Assembly (NCBI GenBank): GCA_000509225.1
Contig: BAOK01000001.1
Span: forward strand, 1,550,001 to 1,614,000
DNA length: 64,000 nt
Source: Parvibaculaceae bacterium Mf 1.05b.01
GTDB taxonomy: Bacteria; Pseudomonadota; Alphaproteobacteria; Parvibaculales; Parvibaculaceae
Direction of reading: 5' to 3'
Position numbers and translations under genes: made by a program. The notes beneath the pieces are model-generated. The model saw nothing but the letters and a program-made list of their open reading frames with translations, made no database searches and was not told where the DNA came from. Positions 8,197 to 18,500 of this stretch are shown here, in pieces; within the stretch, counting starts at the first letter, position 1; every line of letters begins with the position of its first letter.

Positions 8197-9651
8197 TCAG
8201 GCGGGCTTGCGCACAGTCATCACGTAGACGCATTTGGTCTTGTCTTCTTCAAGCGAAATCCGCTCACAGTCCAGACCATCTACCATATCCCACATCTCAT
8301 CAGCCGTCCGGTAGACCAGGCTCCAGTCAGTGATGAACTCTAGCGGCCACATACAGGTCTCTCGACCCGTTTTTACATTCGCAAGAACCATGTAGCCGCC
8401 TGGAGCCAGCTGATCGTATAGGTCGTGGGTCAATGCCTTTGCTCGGCGCGCAGATAGATAATCATAAAGCCCAAGGCTGTAGATCATCTCCTGAGGCGGT
8501 AGTGAGTTGAACAAAGGCCCAGCCTTCAGCAGCTGCGCGAAGGACGCTTGCAGACATTGTATCCGTGCTTTCCCGCCGTGACGAACCACCTGCGGGTGCG
8601 CGTGCTCATAGGCATAAGACAGAGCGTCATGGTCTTGGTCGATCAGGGTGAAGTTCACGGGACGCGCCAAGGTGTCCGTCTTTAGAAACTCCGCGACTTC
8701 ATAGGCCGATCCGCAGCCAAGGTTGGTGATGTTCATCACGTCACTGCCAGCTGTTTCGCGCACTTTCTCGCCGATGAACTTCTGGGTCATGCGCAGGCGC
8801 GTGCCAACGCATTCTCCTGTCTCAATCCCGATGCGATGCAGGAGTTTTTCGTAGGGTGTGTCGCCGACTTTTTCCCACCGATAAACGTAGTTCATGATCT
8901 GATAGTCACCGGGGTAACCCAATGGTTTTTCATAGCATCGGCGCATAACTGGACCCGGCATAAAATCGGGGGTCAGAACCTGTTCGGTATACCGTTTGTG
9001 TTCGGCAAGCGCGATGGGATCGTTCAGCATCGGAAATGTGATGTCATTGCCGCGATACCACAGCTCTTTCCACTGAGGGACCATCTTGTCTTCACAGGCG
9101 ACAAGTGCTTCATGAAGTTGTTTTGCTCTGTCTTCTTCTGACACGTCGCCAAGCCTGTCTTCGAAACGAGAGAGCAGGTCACGATAGGAGCGGAATAGAT
9201 AAATGATCTCCGCCGCAAGTTCCTGATATTCCGGTAGGATGTTTGAGGCGGCTCCAAACTGGGGGTCAGAAAGGGCACGAGACAAAAGGAACTGGTCGTG
9301 GTCCGTCACCACTGACGGAATATCGATATAGCCGGTGGTCAACTCCACAGCGACTGTCGTACGCACACCGCTGGGTTCAATGCGGCGGATGCGTCCTGAG
9401 CCTTCATATAGTGTGTCGTCTGCGATGCACAGCCGCACTGGAATTTCATCTCCGAGCCGACCGTCCCAATAATCCAGTTCACCGCTTTGCGCGGCAAGCC
9501 CGGTCATTGACACATCTTTCAGTGCGGCGCGGTCGCCGCCCAAGTCCACTGCAGGCACGATGTCCTTGAATAGGTGGTCAGCCCTATACCGTTCAGCGCG
9601 GTAAAAGACCTTTCGGCCTTTGGCGCCTGTGAGCTGCTCATATGTACGCAT
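8197..9651 (-). CDS. PilZ domain / PhcB-type SAM-dependent methyltransferase
   Basis: A 484-residue fusion. Residues about 10-110 look like a PilZ domain, the c-di-GMP receptor: arginines in YRAERYRAD are followed by DVSMTG, the [D/N]xSxxG element. The rest matches the methyltransferase family annotated as extracellular-factor 3-hydroxypalmitic acid methyl ester biosynthesis protein, with family motif GYPGDYQIMN near 247-256, SAM motif I NLGCGSAYE near 310 and acidic LIDQD at the end of strand 2. By analogy it would methylate a fatty acid or similar carboxylate; the substrate is not shown. It is soluble. The start has AAGGAA eight bases upstream. It lies 127 bp downstream of the exporter gene on the same strand. 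Confidence 0.8.
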   Translation of the reverse strand: MRTYEQLTGAKGRKVFYRAERYRADHLFKDIVPAVDLGGDRAALKDVSMTGLAAQSGELDYWDGRLGDEIPVRLCIADDTLYEGSGRIRRIEPSGVRTTVAVELTTGYIDIPSVVTDHDQFLLSRALSDPQFGAASNILPEYQELAAEIIYLFRSYRDLLSRFEDRLGDVSEEDRAKQLHEALVACEDKMVPQWKELWYRGNDITFPMLNDPIALAEHKRYTEQVLTPDFMPGPVMRRCYEKPLGYPGDYQIMNYVYRWEKVGDTPYEKLLHRIGIETGECVGTRLRMTQKFIGEKVRETAGSDVMNITNLGCGSAYEVAEFLKTDTLARPVNFTLIDQDHDALSYAYEHAHPQVVRHGGKARIQCLQASFAQLLKAGPLFNSLPPQEMIYSLGLYDYLSARRAKALTHDLYDQLAPGGYMVLANVKTGRETCMWPLEFITDWSLVYRTADEMWDMVDGLDCERISLEEDKTKCVYVMTVRKPA

Positions 9652-9778
9652 TATTACTATTCCTTGATGAGCAAAACTAATTTTGCCGTTTCAATATAGA
9701 ACACCCGAATCCGATTTGGTTATAAATTTCCAAGCTAACCTATAGTTATGCAAGGCATTAGTGACGTTTCGTTTCGGA

Positions 9779-12103
9779 TCACTCCCTGCCTACATCTGCA
9801 ATTTCACTGCCACCTTTGTCTATTAACCGTAACAAAGGCGGTAGAAGGAACCAACAGATGCCGAGTGCCACCAAAACGATGATGGACGTCTGGATTCCGA
9901 GGGAGCGGTTGATCTGAAAACCGGACAGAGACAGGACAATAAATCCTGCCGCAAGCGACACGCTTGTGATGACCATCGCCACTCCAACCGTTGAGAAAAC
10001 TGTCTCGATTGCTGCAGCTGGAGAGGCGCCCATTGCCCGTTGACGTCGATATTTCATAAGGAAATGTATTGTGTCATCGACCACGATGCCCAATGTCATC
10101 GTGGTGATCACCGCACCAGCGATACCGATATCCTGAATAATGTAACCCCAGAGTCCAAACCCGACTATTGCCGGCAGCAGGTTTGTTGTGAGGCTCAAGG
10201 CACCGAATGCAAAGCTGCGCAAAGCGAATGCGATGATCAACCCGATAATCAGAATGGACACAAATGTCCCCGTGATCATTGACCGGATGTTGTCGTTTGA
10301 AAGATAGGCGAACAAGACATTGATACTGATGCCTGTTGTCGCTGCGTGCCCTGGCGCGTGCTGTGCCAGCCAGCCGCTTGCGCGTTCGTGCAAGTGCCGG
10401 ATCTCACCGGATGTGAGCCCGCGCATGATAATCGTCACTCGGCTGGCGCTTCGCGAGACATTAATCCTGTCAGTAATTGACGCTCCATAAGGCAATGATA
10501 ACTCGTACAGCAGAAAATACTGCGAAATGAGATCGGCATTTTCTGGGATGCCATTGCGCGCAGGCTCATCCGCTACCCGCATAGCGGTATGAATGCGCCG
10601 AGTGATCTCAGAGATGTCAGCAATGCTTGCGACACCTTTCTGTTCGCCGAGCCACTCCGTGAAATCTGCTAGAAAGTGCTGGTACTCAGCTGTGTACACA
10701 CCACCGTCGACACCGGTCTCCAGGTCGAACTCCATAATGTTGAGGCCTGTGAGACGTTCCTCCGCAAAATCAGACGCCACACGATATTCGAACCGGTCAT
10801 CGAAATAGCGCACAAAATCGTCGTCCAGCCGGATCTGCCCTAATCCGCCAATGGTAGCCAAAACACCTATGGTGACCATGATCAGGAGGACCCAGCGAAG
10901 CTTGTTGATGCCGCGCCCGATACCAGCCATCAGCGCCGCAGAGCGGTCGTTCGAGGGCTTCAACGGCAATAATGTCAGAACGGCAGGCAACCAGGTGAAG
11001 GTCAGCAAATAGCTTAAGACGATGCCCGCAAAAACGATGTTCCCCATATCATTAAGCGGCGGTGCATCAGCCCTGTTCATAGCAAGGAAGCCGACGGCCG
11101 TTGTGAGGTTCGTCAGGCCGACCGCAGCAGCATTTGTTCTGATCGCCTGTTTGATTGCGGCCTCATTGTCGGCACCCGATGCCAGCTCATGCTTCACCGC
11201 AATGACCACATGGATGGTCGACGCCAGAGCGATAGAAATCACGATGATCGGCGCTGCGATCGATGCCGGTGTAATGATATGACCAAACCAGCCAGCAATG
11301 CCCATTGAGGCCAAACTCGCGACCCCTAAAATGGAGAGGACTGAAATGGTCGCGTTCCGAGACCGCAAGAACACCGCAACGATGATCGCAGCAACAATCA
11401 GCGCAACCGGCACCAGCAATCGGGCATCCACATGCGACGCCTCGTTGAAGGTTGTCATCAGCATGACGTTGCCGGTCAGATGCACCCGCAGATGTGGGTA
11501 ATCAGCTTCGATCTTGCGAACGAATTGGTGCGCTGCCTCCGTGATCTCCTGCACCTCAGAGGAAGCAGACGGCGGCAATCTGAAGTTAACATTGATGCCG
11601 GTTGTCTCACCATCGGCTGAAAGCAGTCGATTGACGATCAGCCGATCGTTCAATGCTTCCTTCTCAATCGCCGCCGCGGCGCTGGGTGTGAGTTGGCCGG
11701 ACGAGGGGACCATCTCCAAAACTGAGAAAGCGTCCTCATCTGACACGATGCGTGGAAAATTCGAGAGACTCTCAACCTGAGTGGAATAAGGGAGGCGCCA
11801 TGCCTGCTCCGTGATCTCAACCAGAGCTTGAAGCGTCTCAACAGTTGCGATCCTTCCCTCTCCTTCATCGCGAGAACTGATCACAAACAGGATGTTGTTA
11901 TTGTGGGAAAATTTTCGTTCGAAACCGCGCAGTTGCTGCAACAGCAGGTTCTGTTCCGAATAAAATATCCGGGTATCGAAGGAGACGGTGAGGTTCTTCC
12001 CGCCCGCAATCATTCCCAAAAAAAGGACCATCCAAATGACGAGAACCAGTCTGGGATATTGCTGACTGGCGTCACTTGGCCAAATACTAGTCAGGTGCCC
12101 CAC
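9779..12103 (-). CDS. MMPL/HAE3-type RND exporter
   Basis: A 774-residue inner-membrane transporter with the two-fold RND layout: one helix, a large periplasmic loop, then five helices, repeated. Conserved blocks include SVLSILGVASLASMG in the first half and GIVVDDTIHFLMKYRR in the second, where the Asp pair is the probable proton relay. Length and lack of an adaptor partner fit the MMPL/HAE3 group that moves lipids, hopanoids or other hydrophobic molecules rather than tripartite drug pumps. The start is GTG at 12103, just after an in-frame TGA. It is divergent from the methyltransferase gene at 12389 and upstream of the PilZ-methyltransferase, so export of that enzyme's product is a reasonable inference. 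Confidence 0.85.
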   Translation of the reverse strand: MGHLTSIWPSDASQQYPRLVLVIWMVLFLGMIAGGKNLTVSFDTRIFYSEQNLLLQQLRGFERKFSHNNNILFVISSRDEGEGRIATVETLQALVEITEQAWRLPYSTQVESLSNFPRIVSDEDAFSVLEMVPSSGQLTPSAAAAIEKEALNDRLIVNRLLSADGETTGINVNFRLPPSASSEVQEITEAAHQFVRKIEADYPHLRVHLTGNVMLMTTFNEASHVDARLLVPVALIVAAIIVAVFLRSRNATISVLSILGVASLASMGIAGWFGHIITPASIAAPIIVISIALASTIHVVIAVKHELASGADNEAAIKQAIRTNAAAVGLTNLTTAVGFLAMNRADAPPLNDMGNIVFAGIVLSYLLTFTWLPAVLTLLPLKPSNDRSAALMAGIGRGINKLRWVLLIMVTIGVLATIGGLGQIRLDDDFVRYFDDRFEYRVASDFAEERLTGLNIMEFDLETGVDGGVYTAEYQHFLADFTEWLGEQKGVASIADISEITRRIHTAMRVADEPARNGIPENADLISQYFLLYELSLPYGASITDRINVSRSASRVTIIMRGLTSGEIRHLHERASGWLAQHAPGHAATTGISINVLFAYLSNDNIRSMITGTFVSILIIGLIIAFALRSFAFGALSLTTNLLPAIVGFGLWGYIIQDIGIAGAVITTMTLGIVVDDTIHFLMKYRRQRAMGASPAAAIETVFSTVGVAMVITSVSLAAGFIVLSLSGFQINRSLGIQTSIIVLVALGICWFLLPPLLRLIDKGGSEIADVGRE

Positions 12104-12388
12104 TCCACTTCACTTTACATGTCATTGACTTGATCGTTTCTCGCGGCAGCGAAAAAACTGATCTTTCGTACTGATTTGTGAGAGCGTGCCCTGACAGGTG
12201 GGTTTCCTTCAATAGTTCTTTGTAATTGGAGAAAAAAATAAACGCTCAGTGTGCTCAATCGCCGGCAAAAAAGGTGTGTTTTTGCACCTCTCACGAAATA
12301 TTAATCAAATAAAGGCATGGTTTCATCTAATAGGGGCAGCTGAGCACGAAAGTGACCAGCGCCGGAACTGCGATGAAACACTTGATTG
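12104..12388. other. divergent intergenic region, exporter / methyltransferase
   Basis: This 285 bp AT-richer stretch separates the divergent exporter and methyltransferase genes and must hold both promoters. I see only a weak AGGTG/CACCT inverted repeat around 12275-12290 and no clear operator, small gene or terminator. Confidence 0.5.
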
Positions 12389-13624
12389 ATGACTGAACTA
12401 GCCACAATCAGCTCCTCAGAGCTTCGAAAACTCTCCCAGCGAGAGTTTCTGACCGGCCTGTCTGAGATGTCGCCGAGCGCGATCGACCGTTTCAAACGCA
12501 TGCGAAAACTAACCGCTGAACATAACGATGCGCTGAATACGTTTCTCCGCCAGCACCCCGAAAAACGTCTGACGGCCCAAAACAATAAGGCGCAGCCCGG
12601 CACGGCTAAAATCAAAGCGAAAACGAAAACAGGTGTCGCTAAGCCACAGCAAAAACAAGTATCAACAAAACAACCGGTGGATGATGACGGTTATGTTCAG
12701 CTTTGGTCGCGCGTGCGGGCTTGGTGGGATGGCGAAGAGCTTGCGCCGCAGCCACCTAAGACCGCGACAACGACGCCCCGCATGCAAATCGACCCAGCGG
12801 ACGCCGCACCTGTCGACCCGATAGCTGAGCGCCTTCAGATCATTCAGAGCATTTGGGGTGAAGGAAATTCACTGCCGGGCGGAGAGTCAATGACGCTCAA
12901 CCTGCTCGAGGCTGCCAAACCATCAGCCGACAGCTTGATCGCCGATCTAAGCGGTGGTCTTGGCAACGGTGTTCGCCATATGGCGGCTACATTTGGCACG
13001 ACTGTGCATGGTTTTGAACATGACAAGGACCTGGCAGCTGCAGCCCACAAAACTTCCGAAGCAACAGGAGTCGCTGAGCAAGCATCCATTCTTCCTTATG
13101 ATACAAAGAAGCTTGATACGGTTCTGGACAAAGATCGCTACAATATCGTTGTCGCAAGAGAGTTCCTTTGTTTCCTTGAAGATAGAAAACAGGCTCTTTC
13201 CGTGATTGGCGAATCTCTTTGCCCAAATGGGTCATTCGTGTTCACCGACTTCGTCCTGGCCAATCGGTCGACAGAGAACAAGTCCGTTATCGAATGGCGC
13301 CAGGCCGAGCCCGCAAAACCCTATCCCGCAACGACAGACGAATATCGAGAACTGCTTCTGGAACTTCGCTTTGATGTGAAATCCATGGACGACATTACCA
13401 ATAGCTACATCGCAGCCATTCAGACCGGCTGGAAAGCAATGGTCGAAAGCCTCAAATCGGGTTCTTTCTCACGTACCTATGTGGACGCGCTCATGGCGGA
13501 AGGCCAAGTCTGGCTTGCGCGCTCCCGCGCCTTGGAAAGCGGGCAGCTCCGCGTCATGCACGGTCGCGCTGTAATGCAGCGCGGTCCCAAGCGTTCTCTG
13601 ACGGACGCCATGTCGATTGACTAG
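12389..13624 (+). CDS. SAM-dependent methyltransferase with Lys-rich N-terminal arm
   Basis: A 411-residue protein in two parts. Residues 1-50 form a short helical segment, and residues 50-95 are rich in Lys, Gln and Thr and are probably disordered. The catalytic half starts near 150 with IWGEGNSLPGG, like the WGxGxHxG lead-in of small-molecule methyltransferases. SAM motif I is DLSGGLGNG, with acidic HGFEHD after strand 2 and VVAREFLCFLED in the motif IV region. The substrate is unknown; amine or lipid head-group methylation is possible. ATG at 12389 is chosen over the TTG one codon upstream. It is divergent from the exporter and 173 bp upstream of the PadR gene, with no obvious terminator between. 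Confidence 0.7.
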   Translation: MTELATISSSELRKLSQREFLTGLSEMSPSAIDRFKRMRKLTAEHNDALNTFLRQHPEKRLTAQNNKAQPGTAKIKAKTKTGVAKPQQKQVSTKQPVDDDGYVQLWSRVRAWWDGEELAPQPPKTATTTPRMQIDPADAAPVDPIAERLQIIQSIWGEGNSLPGGESMTLNLLEAAKPSADSLIADLSGGLGNGVRHMAATFGTTVHGFEHDKDLAAAAHKTSEATGVAEQASILPYDTKKLDTVLDKDRYNIVVAREFLCFLEDRKQALSVIGESLCPNGSFVFTDFVLANRSTENKSVIEWRQAEPAKPYPATTDEYRELLLELRFDVKSMDDITNSYIAAIQTGWKAMVESLKSGSFSRTYVDALMAEGQVWLARSRALESGQLRVMHGRAVMQRGPKRSLTDAMSID

Positions 13625-13712
13625 GCTCTAATGAGGCACAATTCGCTGCCACTCCCCTGATTTCGTTACAAAATTTTACAATTTCTTCCTTGCCGCATCT
13701 TGGCGGGTGATA

Positions 13713-13738
13713 TATCGATCCTATATATAGCCACGATA
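13713..13738. promoter_or_regulatory. nested inverted repeat, likely PadR operator
   Basis: CTATATATAG (13721-13730) is a perfect palindrome. It is flanked at equal distance by TATCG (13713-13717) and CGATA (13734-13738), so both repeats share one centre at 13725/13726. It lies 60-85 bp before the PadR start, where autoregulatory PadR sites are usually found. Confidence 0.5.
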
Positions 13739-13797
13739 CGCAGCCCCCAAAACAGCGTGGAAGCCTCATTTCCCCCATCTGAGGCCTTATTGGAAGC

Positions 13798-14340
13798 ATG
13801 GACGTCAAAATACTCTGCCTTGGTGCACTGGATCTCGGTGACGCCACGGGATATGAGATCAAGAAAATGTTTGAGACTGGCATCTTTTCTCACTTCCATG
13901 AGGCGAGTTTCGGGTCTATCTACCCTGCCCTCACCCGTCTGACAGATGATGGATTGCTCACCTGCAAATCCCAGCAACAGGGCGGGCGGCCGGACAAGAA
14001 AATCTATTCGATCACGGCTGAAGGCCGACGGGAACTCGAACAGGCGCTGGCCAAACCTTTGGCAGAAGACCGTTTCAAGTCAGAGTTTCTGTTTGTCATG
14101 CTCTTTGCCGATATGTTGTCGCCCGAGCGCGTGACCAGTCTTCTTGAAGACCGTGTCCAGGGTATTCAAAGTGAGCTGCAAGAGCTTCAGTCAGAGCAGG
14201 ACAGTTGCGTAAACCCCGGGCAAGAGTTCGTCCGGCGATACGGGGAAGCGGTAATGACAGCGTCCCTGAAGTTTATCGAAGAGAACAGGCATCTGGTGGA
14301 AGACCCAGTGCGTAATAACGAGGTGGAACCGGTGCGCTGA
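13798..14340 (+). CDS. PadR-family transcriptional regulator
   Basis: A 180-residue PadR regulator. The winged helix is at residues 1-85: LGALDLGDATGYEIKK is the family N-terminus, FGSIYPALTRL the recognition helix, and GGRPDKKIYSIT the wing. The C-terminal half is helical with a coiled-coil segment (LEDRVQGIQSELQELQ), the usual dimerisation region. PadR proteins mostly repress efflux or detoxification genes and are released by small ligands. Here it lies 85 bp upstream of an RND adaptor/pump operon on the same strand and has a good palindrome in its own promoter, so control of itself and the pump is likely. Confidence 0.9.
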   Translation: MDVKILCLGALDLGDATGYEIKKMFETGIFSHFHEASFGSIYPALTRLTDDGLLTCKSQQQGGRPDKKIYSITAEGRRELEQALAKPLAEDRFKSEFLFVMLFADMLSPERVTSLLEDRVQGIQSELQELQSEQDSCVNPGQEFVRRYGEAVMTASLKFIEENRHLVEDPVRNNEVEPVR

Positions 14341-14425
14341 CAAACGCCGGTTTCTGAAACGACATGTCGATGCATCAATCGGCAATTGTGCCCACTGAGC
14401 GGCTAAGAACAGAAGGTTGATTAAG

Positions 14426-15541
14426 ATGAGCTTGCGGCGTTCCCACATATTGGCGCTGATTATTGCAGCTATCATTGGTGCATGGGTTTTGTCAGGCCAG
14501 ATCGGCAATGGCGACGCTGAGGTCGTTGAGGTCGACGAAAATGGCGAAATCATCGAGCCCGCCGACACTCAAGAGACCGCTTCCCGAACCCCCAGGGTAC
14601 GGGCCGCGATCTTCCATGCTGAATCTCGAAACACCGAAGTTGTCATTCGGGGCCGAACCGAGGCGGTCCGGTCCGTTCAGGTCAGAGCCGAGACGTCTGG
14701 AACCATCGTAGAGCTGCCTGTTGAGAAAGGCTCGACAGTGCGGAAAGGCGAAGTAATTTGCCGACTGTCTCTCAACGCGCGCGATGCCCGCATGGCAGAA
14801 GCAGAAGCCCTGATGAGGCAGCGTTGGCTCGAACTTGATGCGGCACAGAAACTGGCTGCACGGGGCCACAGGTCAGAAACGCAGGCTGCGGCATCGCAGG
14901 CTGCCTATGATGCTGCACGCGCGCAGGTTAAGCAGCAGGAAATCGAGCTAAGCCACACAAGAATACTCGCTCCATTTGACGGCGTGCTGGATGCACGGCC
15001 TGTTGAAGTTGGCGATTATCTTCAGGTGTCGCAGCCATGCGCGACGATTGTCGACATGGATCCCTTCCTCGTGATCGGCCAGGTCGCCGAAACTGACGTT
15101 GATAAGCTCCAGGAAGGCACGGTGGGCATCGCAACTCTGGTGACCGGGGAGACCGTCGAAGGCCGCGTGCGTTTCATCTCCACCACGGCAGATGCTGCAA
15201 CCCGAACCTTCCGGGTTGAATTGGAGGTTCCCAATCCTGAGCGGAAGCTTCGCTCCGGCGTAACTGCTGAAATTAAGGTCCCCAGCACAGAAGTTATGGC
15301 CCACCGCGTGCCGCCTTCCATTCTGGGGCTGGATGATGCTGGAACCATCGGATTGAGAATTCTGGATGAAAATAACGTGGTGCACTTCCAGCGCGTACAG
15401 ATCCTGGCAGACGGGCCCGCGGGTGTCTGGGTCACCGGCCTGCCAACAAGCGCGAAACTCATCACCGTCGGGCAGGACTTTGTGGTCCCCGGCCAGACAG
15501 TCGATGTGACCTATGAAGACGAGTCGGGAACAGCCTCATGA
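14426..15541 (+). CDS. RND efflux periplasmic adaptor (membrane fusion protein)
   Basis: A 371-residue HlyD/AcrA-type adaptor linking the inner-membrane pump to an outer-membrane channel. An N-terminal hydrophobic anchor (about residues 5-24) is followed by an acidic linker. The biotinyl-lipoyl-like half motif VRGRTEAVRSVQVRAETSG is split by a short alpha hairpin rich in Ala and Glu (residues about 115-170), then rejoined at ILAPFDGVLDARPVEVGDYL. Beta-barrel and membrane-proximal domains follow. ATG at 14426 is chosen because AGAAGG (14411-14416) lies nine bases upstream; the in-frame TTG at 14417 directly abuts that site. The stop overlaps the pump start by four bases (ATGA), indicating translational coupling. 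Confidence 0.92.
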   Translation: MSLRRSHILALIIAAIIGAWVLSGQIGNGDAEVVEVDENGEIIEPADTQETASRTPRVRAAIFHAESRNTEVVIRGRTEAVRSVQVRAETSGTIVELPVEKGSTVRKGEVICRLSLNARDARMAEAEALMRQRWLELDAAQKLAARGHRSETQAAASQAAYDAARAQVKQQEIELSHTRILAPFDGVLDARPVEVGDYLQVSQPCATIVDMDPFLVIGQVAETDVDKLQEGTVGIATLVTGETVEGRVRFISTTADAATRTFRVELEVPNPERKLRSGVTAEIKVPSTEVMAHRVPPSILGLDDAGTIGLRILDENNVVHFQRVQILADGPAGVWVTGLPTSAKLITVGQDFVVPGQTVDVTYEDESGTAS

Positions 15542-18500
15542 ACAGTTTTATTGATGCTGCAATAGCGCGCACCAGAACAGTCATGACATTGATGGTTCTG
15601 ATGGTGCTCGCGGGCGTGTCAGCCTACATCTCTATCCCGAAAGAAGCCGACCCGGATATTCAGATCCCGGTTTTCTACGTCTCCATCGTCCACCAGGGTA
15701 TCTCCCCGGAGGACGCTGAGCGGCTGTTGATCAAACCTATGGAGACGGAGCTTCGTTCCCTTGAGGGTCTTGATGAATTGACGGCCATTGCCTCCACCGG
15801 CCATGCAGGGATCATCCTTGAATTCGATGTGAGCTTTGACAAAGATTCAGCTCTTGCCGATGTTCGTGAAAAAGTGGACCTGGCCCAGGCCGAACTGCCT
15901 GGTGACACAGAAGAACCTCTGGTTCGCGAGTTCAATACTTCTCTCTTCCCGGTTTTGATCGTTACGCTGTCCGGCGACGTGCCTGAACGCACACTTTTTC
16001 AACATGCGCGAGCATTGCAAGATCAAATTGAAGGCAGCGTCTCCACGGTTCTACAGGCTGAGCTTGTCGGTCACCGCGAAGAGCTTCTTGAGGTCATCAT
16101 CGATCCATCTCGCATGGAGTCCTATGACGTCTCGCAGTCTGAGCTGATCAACGCTGTATCCCTCAACAACCGCCTCGTTGCCGCTGGCGCTGTGAACTCC
16201 GGTGAGGGCCGTTTCTCCGTCAAGGTGCCGGGTCTTTTTGAGGACCGTGACGACGTGCTCAATCTCCCGGTCAAAGTGTCAGGAGACGGTGTTGTTACCT
16301 TGTCTGACCTTGCTGATATCCGCCGGACCTTCAAGGATGTGGACTCGTTTGCCCGATTTAACGGACAACCTGCGATTGCACTGGAGATCACCAAGCGCAT
16401 CGGCGAGAACATCGTGGACAACAATAAGCAGGTCATTGAAGTTGTTGAGAAATTCTCAGAAAACTGGCCCGCCGAGATTCAAGTGAATTACACACTTGAT
16501 GCATCGACCTGGATTTTCCGTGCGCTCGGATCGCTGCAAGCGTCAATCATCACAGCGATCGCGCTCGTGATGATCGTCTGTGTCGCGGCGCTGGGCATGC
16601 GCTCCTCAATCCTGGTGGGTGTCGCAATTCCGACGTCGTTCATGATCGGCTTCCTCTTCATGTCAATCATGGGCATGACCGTGAACATGATGGTGATGTT
16701 TGGCATGCTTTTGTCGGTCGGCATTCTGGTCGACGGCGCCATTGTGGTTGTCGAATATGCTGACCGGAAAATGGCAGAAGGCTTGGATCGTCTCGAGGCC
16801 TATTCGCTTGGCGCGAAACGCATGTTCTGGCCGATTGCTTCTTCCACAGCAACCACACTCGCGGCCTTCTTGCCCATGCTGGCCTGGCCCGGCGTGAGCG
16901 GCGAGTTTATGTCCTACCTGCCGATCACATTGATTGTGGTTCTGACTGCCTCCTTTGTTACCGCCATGCTCTTCCTGCCTGTTCTTGGGTCGCTGGTCGG
17001 CAAAACAGAAGATCAGGACAGCGAAGTTCTGAAAATGCTCGCAGGCGCTGAAACCGGCGATGTGCGGCTCCTTCCCGGACTGACAGGGTCATATGTCCGG
17101 ATGCTGGACAAGCTTGTTCATCACCCGCTTTTGGTCTTGGGTGGCGCCAGTGCAATCCTTGTCACCACAATGTTCGCCTATGGCACTTTCGGGAATGGCG
17201 TCGAGTTTTTTGTTGATACTGAGCCTGAGCAGGCAATCATCCTGGTGGGCGCGCGGGGCAACCTGTCAGCTACTGATATGCAGGGCTTGGCTGAAGAGGT
17301 TGAAGCGATCGCCCTCTCAACCGCAGGTGTACGAACTGTCTTCTCCCAAGCTGGCACGTCTGTCGGCGGTGGCGGCCCCGGCAATGGCGGGGATCGCCCT
17401 GCTGACCTGATCGCTGAGATGATGATTGAGCTCGATAAGTATGAAACACGCCGAAAAGGCGCAATCATCCTGGAAGAGATCAGACAGCGTTCTGCCGAAA
17501 TTCCGGGCATCACGGTCGAGGTTCGCAAGCGTGAAGATGGGCCGCCGACGGGTAAAGATATTCAGATCGAGTTGACATCAAACAATGTCGACGCGCTCCT
17601 TCGCACCACGGATTTCATCCGACATCATGTCGACACGACGGACCTGGGCCTGATTGATGTGGAGGACTCGCGTCCGCTGCCAGGGATCGAGTGGGTACTC
17701 TCCGTTGACCGTGAGATGGCAGGTCGCTTCGGTGCGGACATCACCACCGTTGGGGCTACAGTACAGCTTGTCACGAATGGCATTCTCATTGGCAATTATC
17801 GTCCCGACGATGCGGAGGACGAAGTTGATATTCGCGTCCGTTATCCAACCGAATATAGAAGCGTGGCGCAGTTGGATCAGTTGCGTATCCGCACCAATAA
17901 CGGTCTGGTTCCGATCAGCAATTTTGTCTCCCGCGAACCGCAACCGCAGGTTTCGACCATTGAACGTATCGATGGGCACCGACGCTATACATTGAAAGCC
18001 AATACCGGCGTCAACCCTGAGACAGGCGCAAAACGCAATGTGGATGAAGTCGTCGGCATTCTAGAGACCTGGCTTGCGGAGCAGGAAATTGATCCCGCGG
18101 TGACAGTCAAGTTCCGCGGCGCGAATGAAGAACAGGCTGCTGCGGGCGACTTCCTCGGCAAAGCGATGCTTGCCGCGCTCTTCCTGATGTTCATCATCCT
18201 ATTGACCCAGTTCAACAGCTTTTACTTCTCAGTTCTGACGCTTTCCACCGTTGTGCTCTCAACGGTCGGTGTGTTGCTCGGGATGATGGTGACGGGTCAG
18301 ACTTTCTCGATCATCATGACGGGAACCGGGATCGTGGCGCTTGCGGGCATCGTGGTGAACAACTCGATTGTGTTGATCGACACCTATCAGCGCTTGTTGA
18401 AGGACGGCATGGATGAGATTGAAGCGGTCCTGCGCACCGCTGGACAGCGGTTGCGGCCTATTTTGCTGACCACGATTACAACCATGTTTGGTCTGCTTCC

